Below are positions 1 through 10,581 of a DNA stretch of 38,533 nt, one piece after another (the stretch's first letter is position 1; each line of letters begins with the position of its first letter). The DNA lies in the NCBI GenBank assembly GCA_029747585.1, contig JAPEVF010000429.1:1-38533 (forward strand). The letters run 5' to 3'. The position numbers and the translations under genes were made by a program. The notes under the pieces are model-generated. The model was not told the DNA's origin and searched no databases. It was given only the letters and a program-made list of their open reading frames with translations. This stretch comes from Pleurotus djamor. Lineage: Eukaryota; Basidiomycota; Agaricomycetes; Agaricales; Pleurotaceae.

Positions 1-66
1 AGACTTGGACTCGGAGCGGTCCCTAATGACTGCACGAGGGTTGACTGAACGTTCAGTGCGAGTCAT
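1..66 (-). CDS. Partial ORF running off the window, unknown
   Basis: The minus strand has an ATG at 66-64 followed by 22 open codons to the window edge (starts MTRTERSVNPRAV). A TATAAAAG box lies about 110 nt upstream and the interval between is C/A-rich, like many agaric 5' leaders. The product is not recognised and no domain can be seen in so short a piece. The same frame is open upstream to the TAG that ends the DUF6534-like fragment at 184-186, so this may instead be read-through of that broken gene. Confidence 0.3.
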   Translation of the reverse strand, partial: MTRTERSVNPRAVIRDRSESKS

Positions 67-111
67 GATGTGAGGTACGATGAGGAATGGGTGAAAGTGT
101 GGGTGGTTGTG

Positions 112-133
112 TTGGTGTTGGTGGTGGTGGTGG
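112..133. repeat. (GGT)n simple repeat
   Basis: A short GGT-rich microsatellite, read as CCA/CAC on the minus strand, where it would lie in the leader of the partial ORF at 1-66. Confidence 0.55.
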
Positions 134-173
134 AATGAATTGATGGGATAAGTGGGGTTGGGGAGAGGAGGGC

Positions 174-181
174 CTTTTATA
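174..181 (-). promoter_or_regulatory. Putative TATA box
   Basis: TATAAAAG on the minus strand about 110 nt before the ATG at 66. It starts 3 nt after the stop codon of the DUF6534-like fragment, so two genes would be packed very tightly here. Confidence 0.4.
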
Positions 182-183
182 GT

Positions 184-568
184 CTATACGGTGTGAATGA
201 GGCATACTTGTTGGGCCGTTTCAAGAATCCTGTGGTATGTCACGACTTCATGAGGGCCTTGTCATTTACGAGGCCTGCAAACGTACATCAACGTTGAAAC
301 CTGTGAATCCATTCGATTAGGTTAAACGAGTAATCATTTGACATAGCCACGCAAACGCACCAGGTGGTGGATCCGTCGTAGGTCCTTCTGGAAGTTCTTG
401 AAATAAATGTATGTTTGAACGGCAGAACATCCTAAGAGGTAGCCCGTGATGACTGAGGAGCATCAGCGCTGACTATCAAGAGAAGCAACGCACACGAGGA
501 AGGAGACGTGACGTACTGACAGCGACCTGCAAGGCTCCCACAGTCAACTTGATCTCAGAGAGCGACAT
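184..568 (-). pseudogene. Truncated DUF6534-like membrane protein copy
   Basis: This is a broken relative of the gene at 1796-2905. Exons are 568-517, 452-361, 300-287 and 229-184, with introns of 64, 60 and 57 nt. Spliced, it begins MSLSEIKLTVGALQ and continues through a first membrane segment with LLGCSAVQTYIYFKNF, a 14-nt micro-exon, then ILETAQQVCLIHTV and a TAG. Exon 2 (92 nt) and exon 3 (14 nt) have exactly the lengths of the intact paralogue. The product would be about 70 aa against roughly 275-350 aa for the family, so five of seven membrane segments are missing. A palindromic TATA box lies at 661-670. It is either a 3'-truncated duplicate or a gene with a premature stop. Family assignment is by pattern recognition; the micro-exon agreement is directly visible. 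Confidence 0.65.
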
Positions 569-660
569 TGTGTGATGTCAACGTCGACGAAAGAATGCGA
601 GGAAAGAACCTGAGAGAAGAGGAGGGTGACAGTTCCATAGAACTCCGGGGAAGACAGGGC

Positions 661-670
661 TTTATATAAA
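661..670 (-). promoter_or_regulatory. Putative TATA box (palindromic)
   Basis: TTTATATAAA reads the same on both strands. On the minus strand it lies about 95 nt before the ATG at 568 of the truncated DUF6534-like copy. Confidence 0.35.
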
Positions 671-1795
671 GACTGTAACCATCCGTTGATAGCGCTTGCG
701 CCTTCGATCAGTCCAGCGAAGTTTAGGTGAACTGATAGCGCCTGTGCTTGACACGATGGGTACAGCTCATTTACAGCCTACCAATGACCGGGAAGAAAAG
801 TATCAGCAGGATACGGAGATCAGGCCTCTCAGAGAACCAGGGCGGTCTCCACAAGGTACAGATGTACACTTGCCCACACGACTCACTGACTATGACCAGG
901 AGGATGAACGTGCGTGGATGGTACCAAGGATGGAAGCCATCAGTTTGATCGAGACATTTTACGGCATTCGCCCGAAATCCGTGTTGCACCAGATCGCACT
1001 TCTGGTCCCGGTTGTAGTAGGCGTATCCAATTTCGGTAATCGTACCTGCGCGGCTCGGACGGACAATTGAAGGCTGACATTGACTTATCGATGAGAATTT
1101 GATGACAGAATAGATACATAAGAATGCAACGTTTGGGAGAGAATGAAAAGTAAAATTCAGACAGAACGAGAGCTTCTATATGTTTTATCGCTGAGAACAA
1201 GGGCTGTATGACAGGCAGGTGGGATGAGCACTCACAGCAGACCGGAAGCGGGGTGATGAACCCCACGGGTGTCAGATATCAGAGTTTGTACTCCGAGTTC
1301 GGCGGCTGCCATGGGTGCATTATTAGAGAGGGACTGTACACGCTAGAGGGTCGAACGGGAGTTATCGGCCGGTTGTTGAACACGCCTTGTTCTCTGGTAA
1401 TGTTAATAATGATGGGCTAAAGGGGGTAGCATCAGCTCTCGTGTTACATTATCGAGCGTGTGGAGCCGACCTCAGAATTGGTGGGATCCGAGGGAGCGGG
1501 CGACCTTCTCAGGAAGGCGTTTGGGACTTGAGAAGGACGGGCATTGAGGCTGAAAAATGTAGGAGGTCAGCGCTACGTCTCGGAGAAGGCATAGTAAACT
1601 AACGACGACAGCAGGCAATTGGAAAACACTGTCCAGACGTCAGTCAATATTAATGACGGATATTTCAGAGGCAGACCTTTCGTAGTACACGCTAAAATAG
1701 CCATCCAGATTACTGGTAGCAGGTCAAAGCATCAGCCGAAGTAGCGCAGCAGAGCGGCGTGATGAGAGCTCACAGGTGTCCTGCATCGTAAGAAA
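671..1795. other. Unassigned interval between DUF6534-like copies
   Basis: Both strands carry short open frames (the longest about 120 codons), but none has a recognisable motif, a convincing start context or an intron pattern joining it to others. I see no RNA gene or repeat. It holds the 3' flank of the intact DUF6534-like gene and the 5' flank of the truncated copy. Confidence 0.5.
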
Positions 1796-2905
1796 CTACG
1801 GGGAACTTGGATTAGGAATGATTTCGTCGCGATGACGTGAGGAGAGAGCTACCACCACCAATACAACGATATAGGTGATGCTGAGGACCAATTTGAATAA
1901 TGTCAATATTCGGGTTGCGTTGGTATGTAAAAGGTAGACGTACCCGGTGATCAGGCCGGTTTCTAGGTGGCGAACCATGTATTTAGAAATGATAGAAAGC
2001 CCTAAGGTTGGCAGTGGGCACTTACGGACAGTCCACATTATCAAACGATCGACCAGAATCTTCGTTCTATGAACACATACGATCTCATAAAACGGTACGT
2101 CTGTGTCAAAGTTTGTGGCGTACCTCATCAACGGGGTATCTCTCTGCCCATATAAATAGTACAGCATAGCGCCTGCGATCGTTCCGTTCAAGATAGCACC
2201 CGTCACAAGTAACACGATGAGAAGCCATGTCCAATTCTCGAACAGCTCTCCAGAGATATATCCTAGCCTGGTTTCTTGAACAGCGAAGAGGATCCACCCA
2301 CAGAAGCGGGTCCAGCAGACGAGCAGCCCGAATAAACACGCTCGTGGCGTCCCGAACAGCTTGTACAGCCTCCACAGATAGAAGGTCTGCGGAGAAATGG
2401 AATCAGGTAGGCAGATCAAGATGAAGGTTATCTAAACACAGACCTCTACCAGAGGGGGAACGAAAATCCCAAGGAAAAAGGTGGCGGATATGGAGGATGG
2501 TTGTTTGAGTAAGGCGAAAACGTTGCCCCAGTTCGTAACAGACATCGTGTAGATGGCATGCATGGCAGATATTTGCTGCGCAGTTTCTAGTATCCTGGAA
2601 AGGTGTCAAGATCCTCTATGAACCTTGACAGGTTGGAGACTGACAATAATAAGGCGACCTAGGAGAGTTGTCAAACAAGGGTGGTGAGTGAAGGCGTGGT
2701 AGGATCTACATAATACTTCGTAATAGGTGAATCGTGAGGGTAGTTCTTGAAGTACACATAGGTTTGATTTGCGGAACAGCCTAGGAGAATTCCAGAAATG
2801 CCTGCGTAGTAGCGAAGCACTTAATTCATAAGCGTGTCGCCGGTATGATGTTAGATGCGCACCTATTGCCGTCTGTAGTGCGCCCACGGTGAAGTCCAAG
2901 TCCAT
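1796..2905 (-). CDS. DUF6534-like seven-TM membrane protein
   Basis: Six exons: 2905-2863, 2801-2710, 2658-2645 (14 nt), 2594-2444, 2386-2026, 1962-1796; introns of 61, 51, 50, 57 and 63 nt. The frame closes at every junction and gives 275 aa. The protein starts MDLDFTVGALQTAIG, as is usual for this agaricomycete family, and has about seven hydrophobic segments. Family landmarks are YVYFKNYPHDS after TM1, ILETAQQ in TM2, FYLWRLY after TM3 and DRLIMWTVQTGLITG before TM6. An in-frame ATG at 2920 would add five residues. A further 63-nt GT-AG stretch just after TGLITG (GTACGT...CTCAG) is a multiple of three and open, so the C-terminus may be 21 aa shorter. The C-terminal cytoplasmic tail is short for the family. 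The role of these proteins is unknown; location is presumably a membrane. No partner genes are adjacent apart from its broken copy. Confidence 0.8.
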
Positions 2906-2920
2906 CAGCCTTGATACCAT

Positions 2921-3643
2921 CTTGATGGTGGGGTAACAAGCGCGACGAAGAAGCTAGAGGAGTTGACTCCGAGCGCGGAGATGCTGTCCACAAGAGGCGG
3001 GGTACATGAATGAATATATTCAATGGCTGTTATTATCTTGGAGCCTTGAGGCCGTCATGCGTACAGAGAGCGCCTACTGTCGAGTTTGAGGTCATTTACA
3101 GATGCCGAGATGAGTGCAGGGTAGCTTACCTACAGGAGAAAATCCAACACCTCGAGAAGGATTGGCCTTAGAAGGCGGGGTTAGCGCTGCGTAGTAGTCC
3201 CCACTTAAGTCACTTTTAACAATCAGAGTGTCCAGCGGAACAATTGTCCGAGGAAAACTGAAGCATGAGGTGGGCGTAAGTGGGGATGTGAGAGGACCAG
3301 ACGCTGGCCCATCAGTATCACGGAGATGATGAACCTGAGATTTTAGGGCTCGAGCACACAAAAAACAAGACGGGACGGAATGACTGAGGTACTCGAAGGA
3401 CGAATGTTCCCCCGAGAAGATAGGGCGATCCGGGCAACAGACCGGCCGACTCGGAGTCGAAGACCAGCATCCAGGAAGAAACGATCCGAACGGAATGAAA
3501 GGGTGTATATTCTATGACAACAAGGAGAATTAGATATGTATAACTTCAGAAATATTGGTTAAGATTCGCAACCGAAAGGATTGAAAGGGATTGAATAACT
3601 TATGTAGAATGAAACCGCGACGTAGAGGTCATTTGAGGCATAT
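2921..3643. other. Intergenic, no gene seen
   Basis: This lies between the 3' end of the polymerase gene and the 5' end of the DUF6534-like gene, both minus strand. Small open frames (up to 89 codons at 3092-3361, minus) show no known motif. It should hold the polymerase 3' UTR and the DUF6534-like promoter. Confidence 0.5.
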
Positions 3644-6600
3644 TTAATCCAAGTGTTTGCACCTTTTGAATTCTTCATCAGCCAAGGAAGGATCCATGTC
3701 AACACTTGCGGCAAGTGGCGCAGCCTTGGGTTTCCTTCCACGCTTCATTTTTGGCCTGGCACCTTCGCCGATGCCGCCCTTGACTTCAGTCCCTGAGACC
3801 AGCTTCGCTAGATGTTTAATCTCTTCGAAGTCGGTCGTAGACTGGGCTTGTAAGAAAGCAGCCGACGCTGCGCGATGAGATAGACAGTCTGGCATGACGA
3901 AGTCATTGAATTCTGACGGAACCGAAGCCACATCTCGGGACATTGGTCGGCCATCGGACCACAGGGAACCGCCATGGGTTTTCTCCAAAACAGTCTGGAT
4001 GGTCAAGCTTTCGCCAGGGGGGATCGGAATGGGTTGGGAAGGCGTCACGCAAGGCAAGTCGACCTCCTTGCGCAATACATGATCCACGTCGACGGCGGAG
4101 AAGAACGCGACACCTTGAGGTAAATCGCTCATCCCAAGTTTCATCGCGAACAAACTCCTAGTCCACAAATTGGCAATTTGCAAAGCCAGCGCGACCCGAT
4201 ACTTGTCTTCTTCCTTGACGAGATACCGTACTTCGTCGTGGACGGAGATCAGATATCGAGCTTGGATATCGTATTTCTGAATCAAATGATCCATGGAGAC
4301 AATGAGCAGGTGGAGATAATCAACACCCGAGGATTGGACCACCCAGTTGATCCGCGAAGGCATGTAGTCGGCACCGAAATCTGATGGGAGGAATTCCTTC
4401 GAAAGCGCATGAGTGACACCACACCCAAGCGCCGGTGTCTCAGGCTTCGCAGAAAGAGCAATCTCTTCCAACTTGTTGAACACAAAGCTCTCCGTTCCAC
4501 CGAACCAGAATTTCCTACCGAAGATGTCGGTGCGATGAGTGTTCTTTCCTTTGGTAGACGCGTATAGATTCTCTGCGAGTTTCTGAGCTTGCTCAGGTAG
4601 CATCTCTGCGTTTGACTGGAGCAGGAGCAGGATCGCATGACGCATGCCAGCACCGTAGATACGAGAATAATTGAACACTTTCGCCTGATCGCGAGAGATT
4701 CCCAAGATGTTCGCTGTCTTGCTGTGCAAATCAGTCCCCGCAGCCTTCGTCCCCTCGAGTGTCATCCACCCAAGCGCCGTAGCACCATGCAGCCCAAACT
4801 GCGCATCACCCATACAACTAGAAATCCATAGTTCTTCGGAATCGACATCCGCACCAACGATGGCATACCCAGGAGGAGCCCTGACCAGCGCCTTCAGCTC
4901 AGATCCAACACGGTTCTTCTTCGCGTTACTCGCTGTTAACCACGTCTTCTCAATGGCCCGACGCGTGACGGTACCCATCGTAATGACCTGAGGAATGATG
5001 ATACCCCATTTTTGGTTCTTTGTCGGTTTCGGCGCAATACCTAGATCGCGTTTCTTCTGCTGCCACACGACCATCTGTCCAAGAACGCGATCACGAGCAC
5101 TGATCCAGTAGCTGCATTGAGCGTTGACATCAAGGGCCTCTGCCGCTGTACCATCTGATCCCTTGAGTGTGCCATCTTGAGCGAACTTCATAAACGGTTT
5201 CGACAAGGGGTTGCCAACGTTCGCCTTCTCTCCATCTTTGTGAGGAAGCTTGTAGAAAACGTAGCCGCCGCTCAATGCCATCTCAGCCAGAGAATCGTCG
5301 GCGGGGTCGTAGAACGTCACAGGCGATGACCGCGTGGTGAACTCGACGCCAGCGGGAACTCGGAACGTCCATCCATGCTCACGAGATTTGAACAGCGGAT
5401 GACCTAACCAGGAGAGTCGAAGGAGTAGAGGTGCGATAAACGACCGGACGGTGATATCCAGCGTGCCAGGAGGACAACCCTTCTTCGGAGCCGTGGCGTC
5501 CCAGTACCACTTCGGCCACAACTCCGTATGCGATTTTGGTTTGGCCTTAGGTTTAATCTGAGGCGCCTTCCTCGGGCGAGTGTTCGCATGGACTTCCATT
5601 AACTTCCAATCAAGTTGGGACAACGATGGATCATGCATGCCCGCAGAACCAAACTCATCCAATACACCCTGAGCGTACTCCACAACGCGAACAGCGAGTT
5701 CGGGGTCCTTTCCGTTGATTGTGAGGTCGGTAGCGAGTTTCGGATCTCTCGACGTCAACCTCCCACTCGCAAACCCTGGGAGGACATGTTTCCGCGATAA
5801 CATAGTGGTCATCTTCAGACCACCAGACGTAGTGGGCAAGCGATGAACTTCGCCGTCTTTCATGTAATGCCATAAATCCTGCTTGGTATACAGCATGGGG
5901 TAACCGTCGTACTCAAACCTCAGCAGGATGGGGAGGAGTTTGATTCGGTTGGCGGCGCAAAGGGGGTCCTTCACTAGTTTCGCGAACCAGGCTGGAAACG
6001 TTTTGGGTTCATCGCCAACTTCGACGATTACTGGCAAAGGCTTCGGTAGCGTCTATAAACAGGTATATAGGTGAGTGTTGGACTTGTTGTTCTAGGAGCA
6101 AGGACTGACTTGAATAACGGAAGGTGGGGGAGGCATGACTCCTCTCGTAATCCCAGCAACTTTGGGTGTCCAATCCAACTGACTGAGCCAGGGGTCTGAC
6201 AGCCAAGGCTTCTCATCAGATGAGTCAACCGCCAACCGCTTCGCTTCTTCTGCTAGATGGAGTAACTTTGACTTGACAGTTTCCGCCATATCCCGGTAGG
6301 TCTTCTCCGCGTTTTCCAAATACTTCTCCCACTCTTGATTGACGCAGAGAAAGCTGCTTCCCATGGTGAGTATGCCAGCGAAGGAGACGGGATGAGGGCA
6401 AGACTGAAGAAAGGCTGGAAGAACACGACTGAACACAGCGTGTGTGACGGAGACATCGTTGGCACAGTATGAGAGGTAGTCAGTAATGCCTGCGAGGATG
6501 GCATCGGAGTCGAGCTTCATGAAATCGTTCCTAATGGCCTTGCTCATGTGGATACCGCAATGAAGTTTGGCGACGTCCGCCAGAGAATTGGCTGAAGTTA

Positions 6601-7792
6601 TATCTTCCCACCGCTTTGAAGAAACTTGCTCTTCGTACGCATCGTCCGAGGAGGCAAGACTTTCGGAGAGCTCGTCCTTGAGTCGCATGAGCTCCGCAGC
6701 ATGAGGATTGTTCTTCGTAGAAAGTTCATCGTCACATTGCGCCAACATCTCAAGCACTGCTTCCTTAGCCTCCTCTTTCTGTTCCAACTCCACTTCCTTC
6801 GATTTACGATGCTTCATCCAAGCCGGCCTCTGGTGAGACGAGATACCCTTAACCGCGACGTGCAGCGCCATCGTATCGAGAAAGCGCGTCTTGNCCCCCC
6901 TCCAAGTTGTATTCTTCGAGTATCCGAGCTCGGTCATAAGAGACGTTGTGACCCACGACGACGCGAGGGGCGCTGTTGCTTCCGAAGGGGATGAGTTGTT
7001 GGGGATCTTCCGATTGTTTGAGTAGCCACGGTGATATCCACGCGTACCACGCATTCGGAGAGGCCGCGCAGGCCATGATAGCGTAAGGGTGCTCGTTCGG
7101 CAGAGTTTCGACATCGAATACGAGCATAGACTCAGGTTTACCGTCGTGCATGGGATACTTGACGTGTTCGCTGTAGCTGGAACCGTCGGGCATATGGTAA
7201 TATTTTGTCCATCCTGCCTGGATGTCCCAATGATCGGGTTGGGGCGGGAGTGTGACTCCGGTGAAAGATTGTGAAAGAGAGAGCCATGGTTCTGCGCATT
7301 CAGCACCGATGTTGTGGAAATGGTGAAGGAGGGTAGAGCCCTGCAACGGGGGCAAGTCGAAGCCCGTATCTGGCAAAACGGATCCTTGGGCGGGGTCAAG
7401 GCCGTGGGTGGTAATGTGTTCCTTTGCAATATTGACATACGACGCGTCCGGGGGCGGGAATGACACGCCTTTGAAGACTTGCTCGTGGAGTTTTCGTGAC
7501 AATAGCTGGACTCCCAGCTCGTTCCGTTTGACTGCAATCGAATAATATGTTACAAGATGCATTTCTCGAGCGTATACGCGAACTCACCATGTCTTTGAAC
7601 CGACACCGCTGTTTCCTGGGTATTTGCATCATCTCTTCGGTACAGTGACTTGCTGGACGCTTCATCTCGCGTCGGCGACAATGTGGAAGCCGTTGGAAGT
7701 CGTTTGACTGCCTGGTGAGAACTTGAGGAAGAAGAACAAATCCTCCTAAACAAACGAGGACATCGTTGTCCAATTTTCGAGCCCCCGAGCAT
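3644..7792 (-). CDS. mip1: Mitochondrial DNA polymerase gamma, catalytic subunit
   Basis: The family-A polymerase that replicates mitochondrial DNA, with 3'-5' proofreading. Exons are 7792-7588, 7531-6110 and 6052-3644 (introns 56 and 57 nt), giving 1344 aa once the N at 6894 is dropped. The ATG at 7792 directly follows an in-frame TGA. Residues 1-40 are Arg/Ser-rich without acidic residues, as in a mitochondrial presequence. Exonuclease motifs: Exo I FDVET (Asp208, Glu210), Exo II VGHNVSYDRA (Asp268), Exo III YCANDV (Asp427). Polymerase motifs: A VGADVDSEELW (about 942-952), B RDQAKVFNYSRIYGAG (about 996-1011), C SVHDEVR (about 1145-1151). All catalytic acids are present. A Lys-rich extension of roughly 150 aa follows the polymerase domain. 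The only break is at the N/C6 run, most likely a sequencing error. The short secreted-peptide gene at 8625 is divergent from it. Confidence 0.96.
6894..6900. other. Ambiguous base plus C6 run causing apparent frameshift
   Basis: N followed by six C inside polymerase exon 2. With the N counted the frame breaks after residue 280; without it the protein runs EYNLEGGKTRFLDTM with no stop. Exon-length arithmetic confirms exactly one surplus base. Confidence 0.85.
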
Positions 7793-8478
7793 TCAAGGAC
7801 CATCCAAGACAGAAAATGGACCAAGGAAGAGAGAAACGTCGTTGCGCGACGCGAACGTGGATGGCAAAAACCAGGAACCAATTTCGGAGGCCATTTTTTG
7901 CTCCGTTCACGTGATGGTCAGGTGATACAGGATAGACAGGGACAAAGGGGCCAGCAGACTTAGATGTCCTCATCTAGCAGACACAGTCATGCCATCGACG
8001 AAAGCTCATATCACCAGAATAGACAGATTCTGCAGTAAAAATTACGCTTATCAATCTTGATGACATGCTTGCGTTATACCATGGTTTCAGAACGCGAACG
8101 GTAGTCAACAAGTAGTCAACGTTCATAGACGGTCAAGGTTGGTACGACTCGAGGTTTCCATGCGGTAGCCAGTCCGATAGTAGCCCTGATCTACGGCGTT
8201 ATGCTATCCTATTCATATAAGGTACATATGGCACCGTTCAAGTAGCCTGGGGAAACGCCTTTGACAGGAAACATTGGGCTACTTGTTGACCTACGATGGC
8301 TATCTTTTCCCCTCTTGGAGGTACGCAGACGTGTAGTGGAGCAACGTCCGGGGCTACGCTGAGAAAATGGAGCCTGCTCCTTGAGAGTAGGGCGTGGTCA
8401 TCGCCTTGGTCTCGCCTTTGCTAAAATGTTCCAAACCGCGTTGAGTATGTACAGACCTTTACTCACTGTCGTAGAGAG
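7793..8478. other. Divergent intergenic region, no gene seen
   Basis: Region between the polymerase start (minus) and the TATA box of the secreted-peptide gene (plus). It must hold both promoters. Open frames on either strand are short and without motifs, and no repeat or RNA gene was noticed. Confidence 0.5.
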
Positions 8479-8486
8479 TATAAAAG
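8479..8486 (+). promoter_or_regulatory. TATA box of the 55-aa secreted-peptide gene
   Basis: TATAAAAG on the plus strand, about 140 nt before the ATG at 8625; part of that distance would be removed as a leader intron (8538-8596). Confidence 0.5.
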
Positions 8487-8537
8487 TCCTGGGTTATCTG
8501 CCTAATTCCTCAGCCAATTTTACCAGCTCGTCTCGAA

Positions 8538-8596
8538 GTAAGCAACTTCCTTCTCCTATATTTCACAACGACCAACACTCATAATTTACCTTCTAG
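8538..8596 (+). other. Probable 5' UTR intron
   Basis: A 59-nt stretch bounded by GTAAGC and TTCTAG, pyrimidine-rich, between the TATA box and the ATG at 8625. It fits the intron size used elsewhere in the window. No transcript data are available, so this is inference. Confidence 0.4.
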
Positions 8597-8624
8597 GCTC
8601 GTCAAAGTCAGCCAATCATCAACA

Positions 8625-8792
8625 ATGCGCGCCGCCTTGTTACTCCTCGCTTTCGCCGCCGTCTTCGTCGTTGCTAGCCCCAACGCAGACAAGAAGCCGA
8701 AGAAGGCCAAGAAGGCCAAAGCCGCAGCTCCCCCTCCTCCCGCTGATGATGCCGCTCCCCCTGCTGATGATGCTGCTCCCGTTGATGCCTAA
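8625..8792 (+). CDS. Small secreted peptide, Lys-rich with Ala/Pro/Asp repeats
   Basis: A single-exon 55-aa ORF ending in TAA. Residues 1-18 (MRAALLLLAFAAVFVVAS) form a classic signal peptide. The mature part has a basic stretch (DKKPKKAKKAKAAA) and then an acidic, proline-rich tail made of two near-identical units, PPPPADDAAP and PADDAAPVDA. There are no cysteines. The charge split and low complexity suggest a disordered secreted peptide or wall-associated protein; no function is known to me. Support comes from a TATAAAAG box, a likely leader intron, an A at -3 of the start and the signal peptide. It converges with the secreted kinase-fold gene at 9014-10421. Confidence 0.7.
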   Translation: MRAALLLLAFAAVFVVASPNADKKPKKAKKAKAAAPPPPADDAAPPADDAAPVDA

Positions 8793-9013
8793 GGTGCGCG
8801 AGCGACATTCCTCGATGCGTCGTATTTCTCACCACTCACAGTCATAAATTAGGTGTCCTCCGCCGCACGGAAGTGATCATCCTACCTTGGATCCTGGCAG
8901 ATAATGTTCCTGTTGTCTCATACGTCTCGTCAATTATAAGAGAGTGTTTGATGACTATTTCTAATTCCTCGTTTACTCCAAGCGTACAGGGATGGTCTAC
9001 CAGTATCCTCCGT

Positions 9014-10421
9014 TTACCATGATTGACAAATGTTGCCATCGCCTTCCAAAAATGAACGTGTAAGTTCTGTTGTGATTTGTGCTTCCAGTTCGGTGGACCA
9101 TGTCTAAAAGACATATCAATATCGGTTTCGTTGTCCTTGATATTTCAATAAAGCATGTTGTCGTACCTTTGGGACCTCCTTTGCGAAGCCCCAATCGATG
9201 AGAGTTGGCTCGGTTGCGGCTTTGTCCCAAAGAATGTTACCAGAGTGAAGATCCATGTGGCGAACACCATAGGTTTCCCTGCGGATGAGTCGTAATGAGC
9301 AGAGAAAAATACCAGCAAATAGATGCGACTTACACGTAGTATCGCACTTGTCTGACGGCGAGAGCGAGTTTGCTGTTCACCCAAGTCCTACAAGCAGCGA
9401 TACCATCGGCAGTACCCATCTTGGGAACGAGGGCGGCATAGCCGTCCGTTACAACGAGCTCGACTTTTCCTTCGACACCTCTGAAGACAATCCAGTTGCG
9501 GCCGTCAACTTCATCCTCGGCCAAGAGTTGGTCAGTCTTCCGAAGCCACTTGACCTCGTCAGCAAATGAAACCTTTGGTCCTATAGAACAAGGATATCAA
9601 AACGGAAGCACGTGGACAATGGGAAGGAAAGCATACGGCTTGCGGGTCCAGTCTTGGCGTAGGCGACGACATCAGTGCCCGAAGGGGTGGGCCATCCAGC
9701 ACCTCCAACCTTGTATGTGATCGCGGAGTTGCCCTGTTCAGTGACCTTGGTTAATCCGCGCGTCGTCGAACCAATCGTAAGCTCGGCTAATGAATGTTCA
9801 GCGAGAACTACAAAGATATATTAAAGGATGAAAGGCGTACTGCACTGAGCATTGGCATCAAACACCGCTCTCTTCCCCTTGCGTCCTGGAGTGAACGGAC
9901 ACGAAGCACCAGCAGGGGATTGTGCTGGTTTCTTCGTTCGATTATTGGGTGGGTTCGTTGGCTTTCTCGATGGGCTGTTCTGAGCCGGTCGATTTGGGCG
10001 GCCGTTACCCGGTTTTCTCTGAGGAGGTCGAGCAGCCGGTTTCTTGGGAGTAGGTTTCCTCCTCGGTCCGCCGGTCTTCTTAGGAGTAGTCTTCTTCGGC
10101 GTGGTCTTCTTGGGTGCTGCCTTCTTGGGAGTCCTCGCAGGTTTATTTTTCGGTGGGGCGCGGGCTGCGAGATGATTGACATAGTACTGTAAGATAGACA
10201 GAGGAATGAGTGTCAACCCATAGGGAGATCAGAGAAGCGAAAGTGCGCACCGCATCCATGAAATTATCGCCAGTGTATTCACGAAGATTGAGGTCGGAGT
10301 CCCATTCACGGGCTTGAAGGTCCATCTCGTCGACGTCCATATCGACGACAGGAGCGGCGGTGACAGCGAGAGTGCATGCCAAGAGGACGGCGGCACAGGC
10401 AAGTTGGCGAAGGTTCAGCAT
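9014..10421 (-). CDS. Secreted protein with a minimal kinase fold
   Basis: Exons: 10421-10251, 10186-9841, 9786-9637, 9580-9334, 9278-9167, 9103-9014; 371 aa, in frame at each junction. Residues 1-23 are a signal peptide (LACAAVLLACTLAVTAAP). About residues 58-160 form a Lys/Pro/Thr-rich, very basic low-complexity spacer with repeated PKKTTPKK units. The C-terminal 200 residues carry kinase landmarks: VVAYAK (Lys217, beta-3 lysine), ADEV (Glu231, likely helix-C glutamate), RHMDLHSGNILW (Asp314 and Asn319, catalytic loop) and LIDWGFAKE (Asp333; DWG in place of DFG). The DLHxGNIL form is nearer to APH/choline-kinase-like enzymes than to typical protein kinases. Only about 38 residues follow DWG, so most of the C-lobe is absent. 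Substrate is unknown. The intron at 9840-9787 uses the AG after a CTGAAC branch-like site; the earlier AG would give only 33 nt. A TATATAAA box is at 10574-10581. Confidence 0.8.
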
Positions 10422-10573
10422 AATGAAATGTGAACGGGGTCGTTAACAACAAGGCGTAGAAGAGAAGAAGTAGGAGTTGGAGGAAATAGAGGAAATCGGT
10501 GGACCAGCCACTATACGCAAAGGAGGAGTTGGTGAGGTGAGACCTGCTGAGGATTCAATCTGCTTTCGAACCG

Positions 10574-10581
10574 TTTATATA
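10574..10581 (-). promoter_or_regulatory. TATA box of the secreted kinase-fold gene
   Basis: TATATAAA on the minus strand about 153 nt before the ATG at 10421. Confidence 0.5.

Noticed and set aside
696..1266. Overlapping 66-124 codon frames on both strands
   Set aside because: They overlap in conflicting frames, with no motif, promoter or intron support.
5404..5873. Several 60-90 codon frames inside the polymerase exon
   Set aside because: They are shadow frames of the long polymerase coding exon.
9808..9840. 33-nt intron in the kinase-fold gene
   Set aside because: Too short for normal splicing; using the next AG gives a 54-nt intron with a branch-like CTGAAC and also keeps the frame.
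9794..10192. Plus-strand 132-codon frame opposite the Lys/Pro-rich spacer of the kinase-fold gene
   Set aside because: Arises from the repetitive codons of the minus-strand exon; no start context, splicing or motif of its own.
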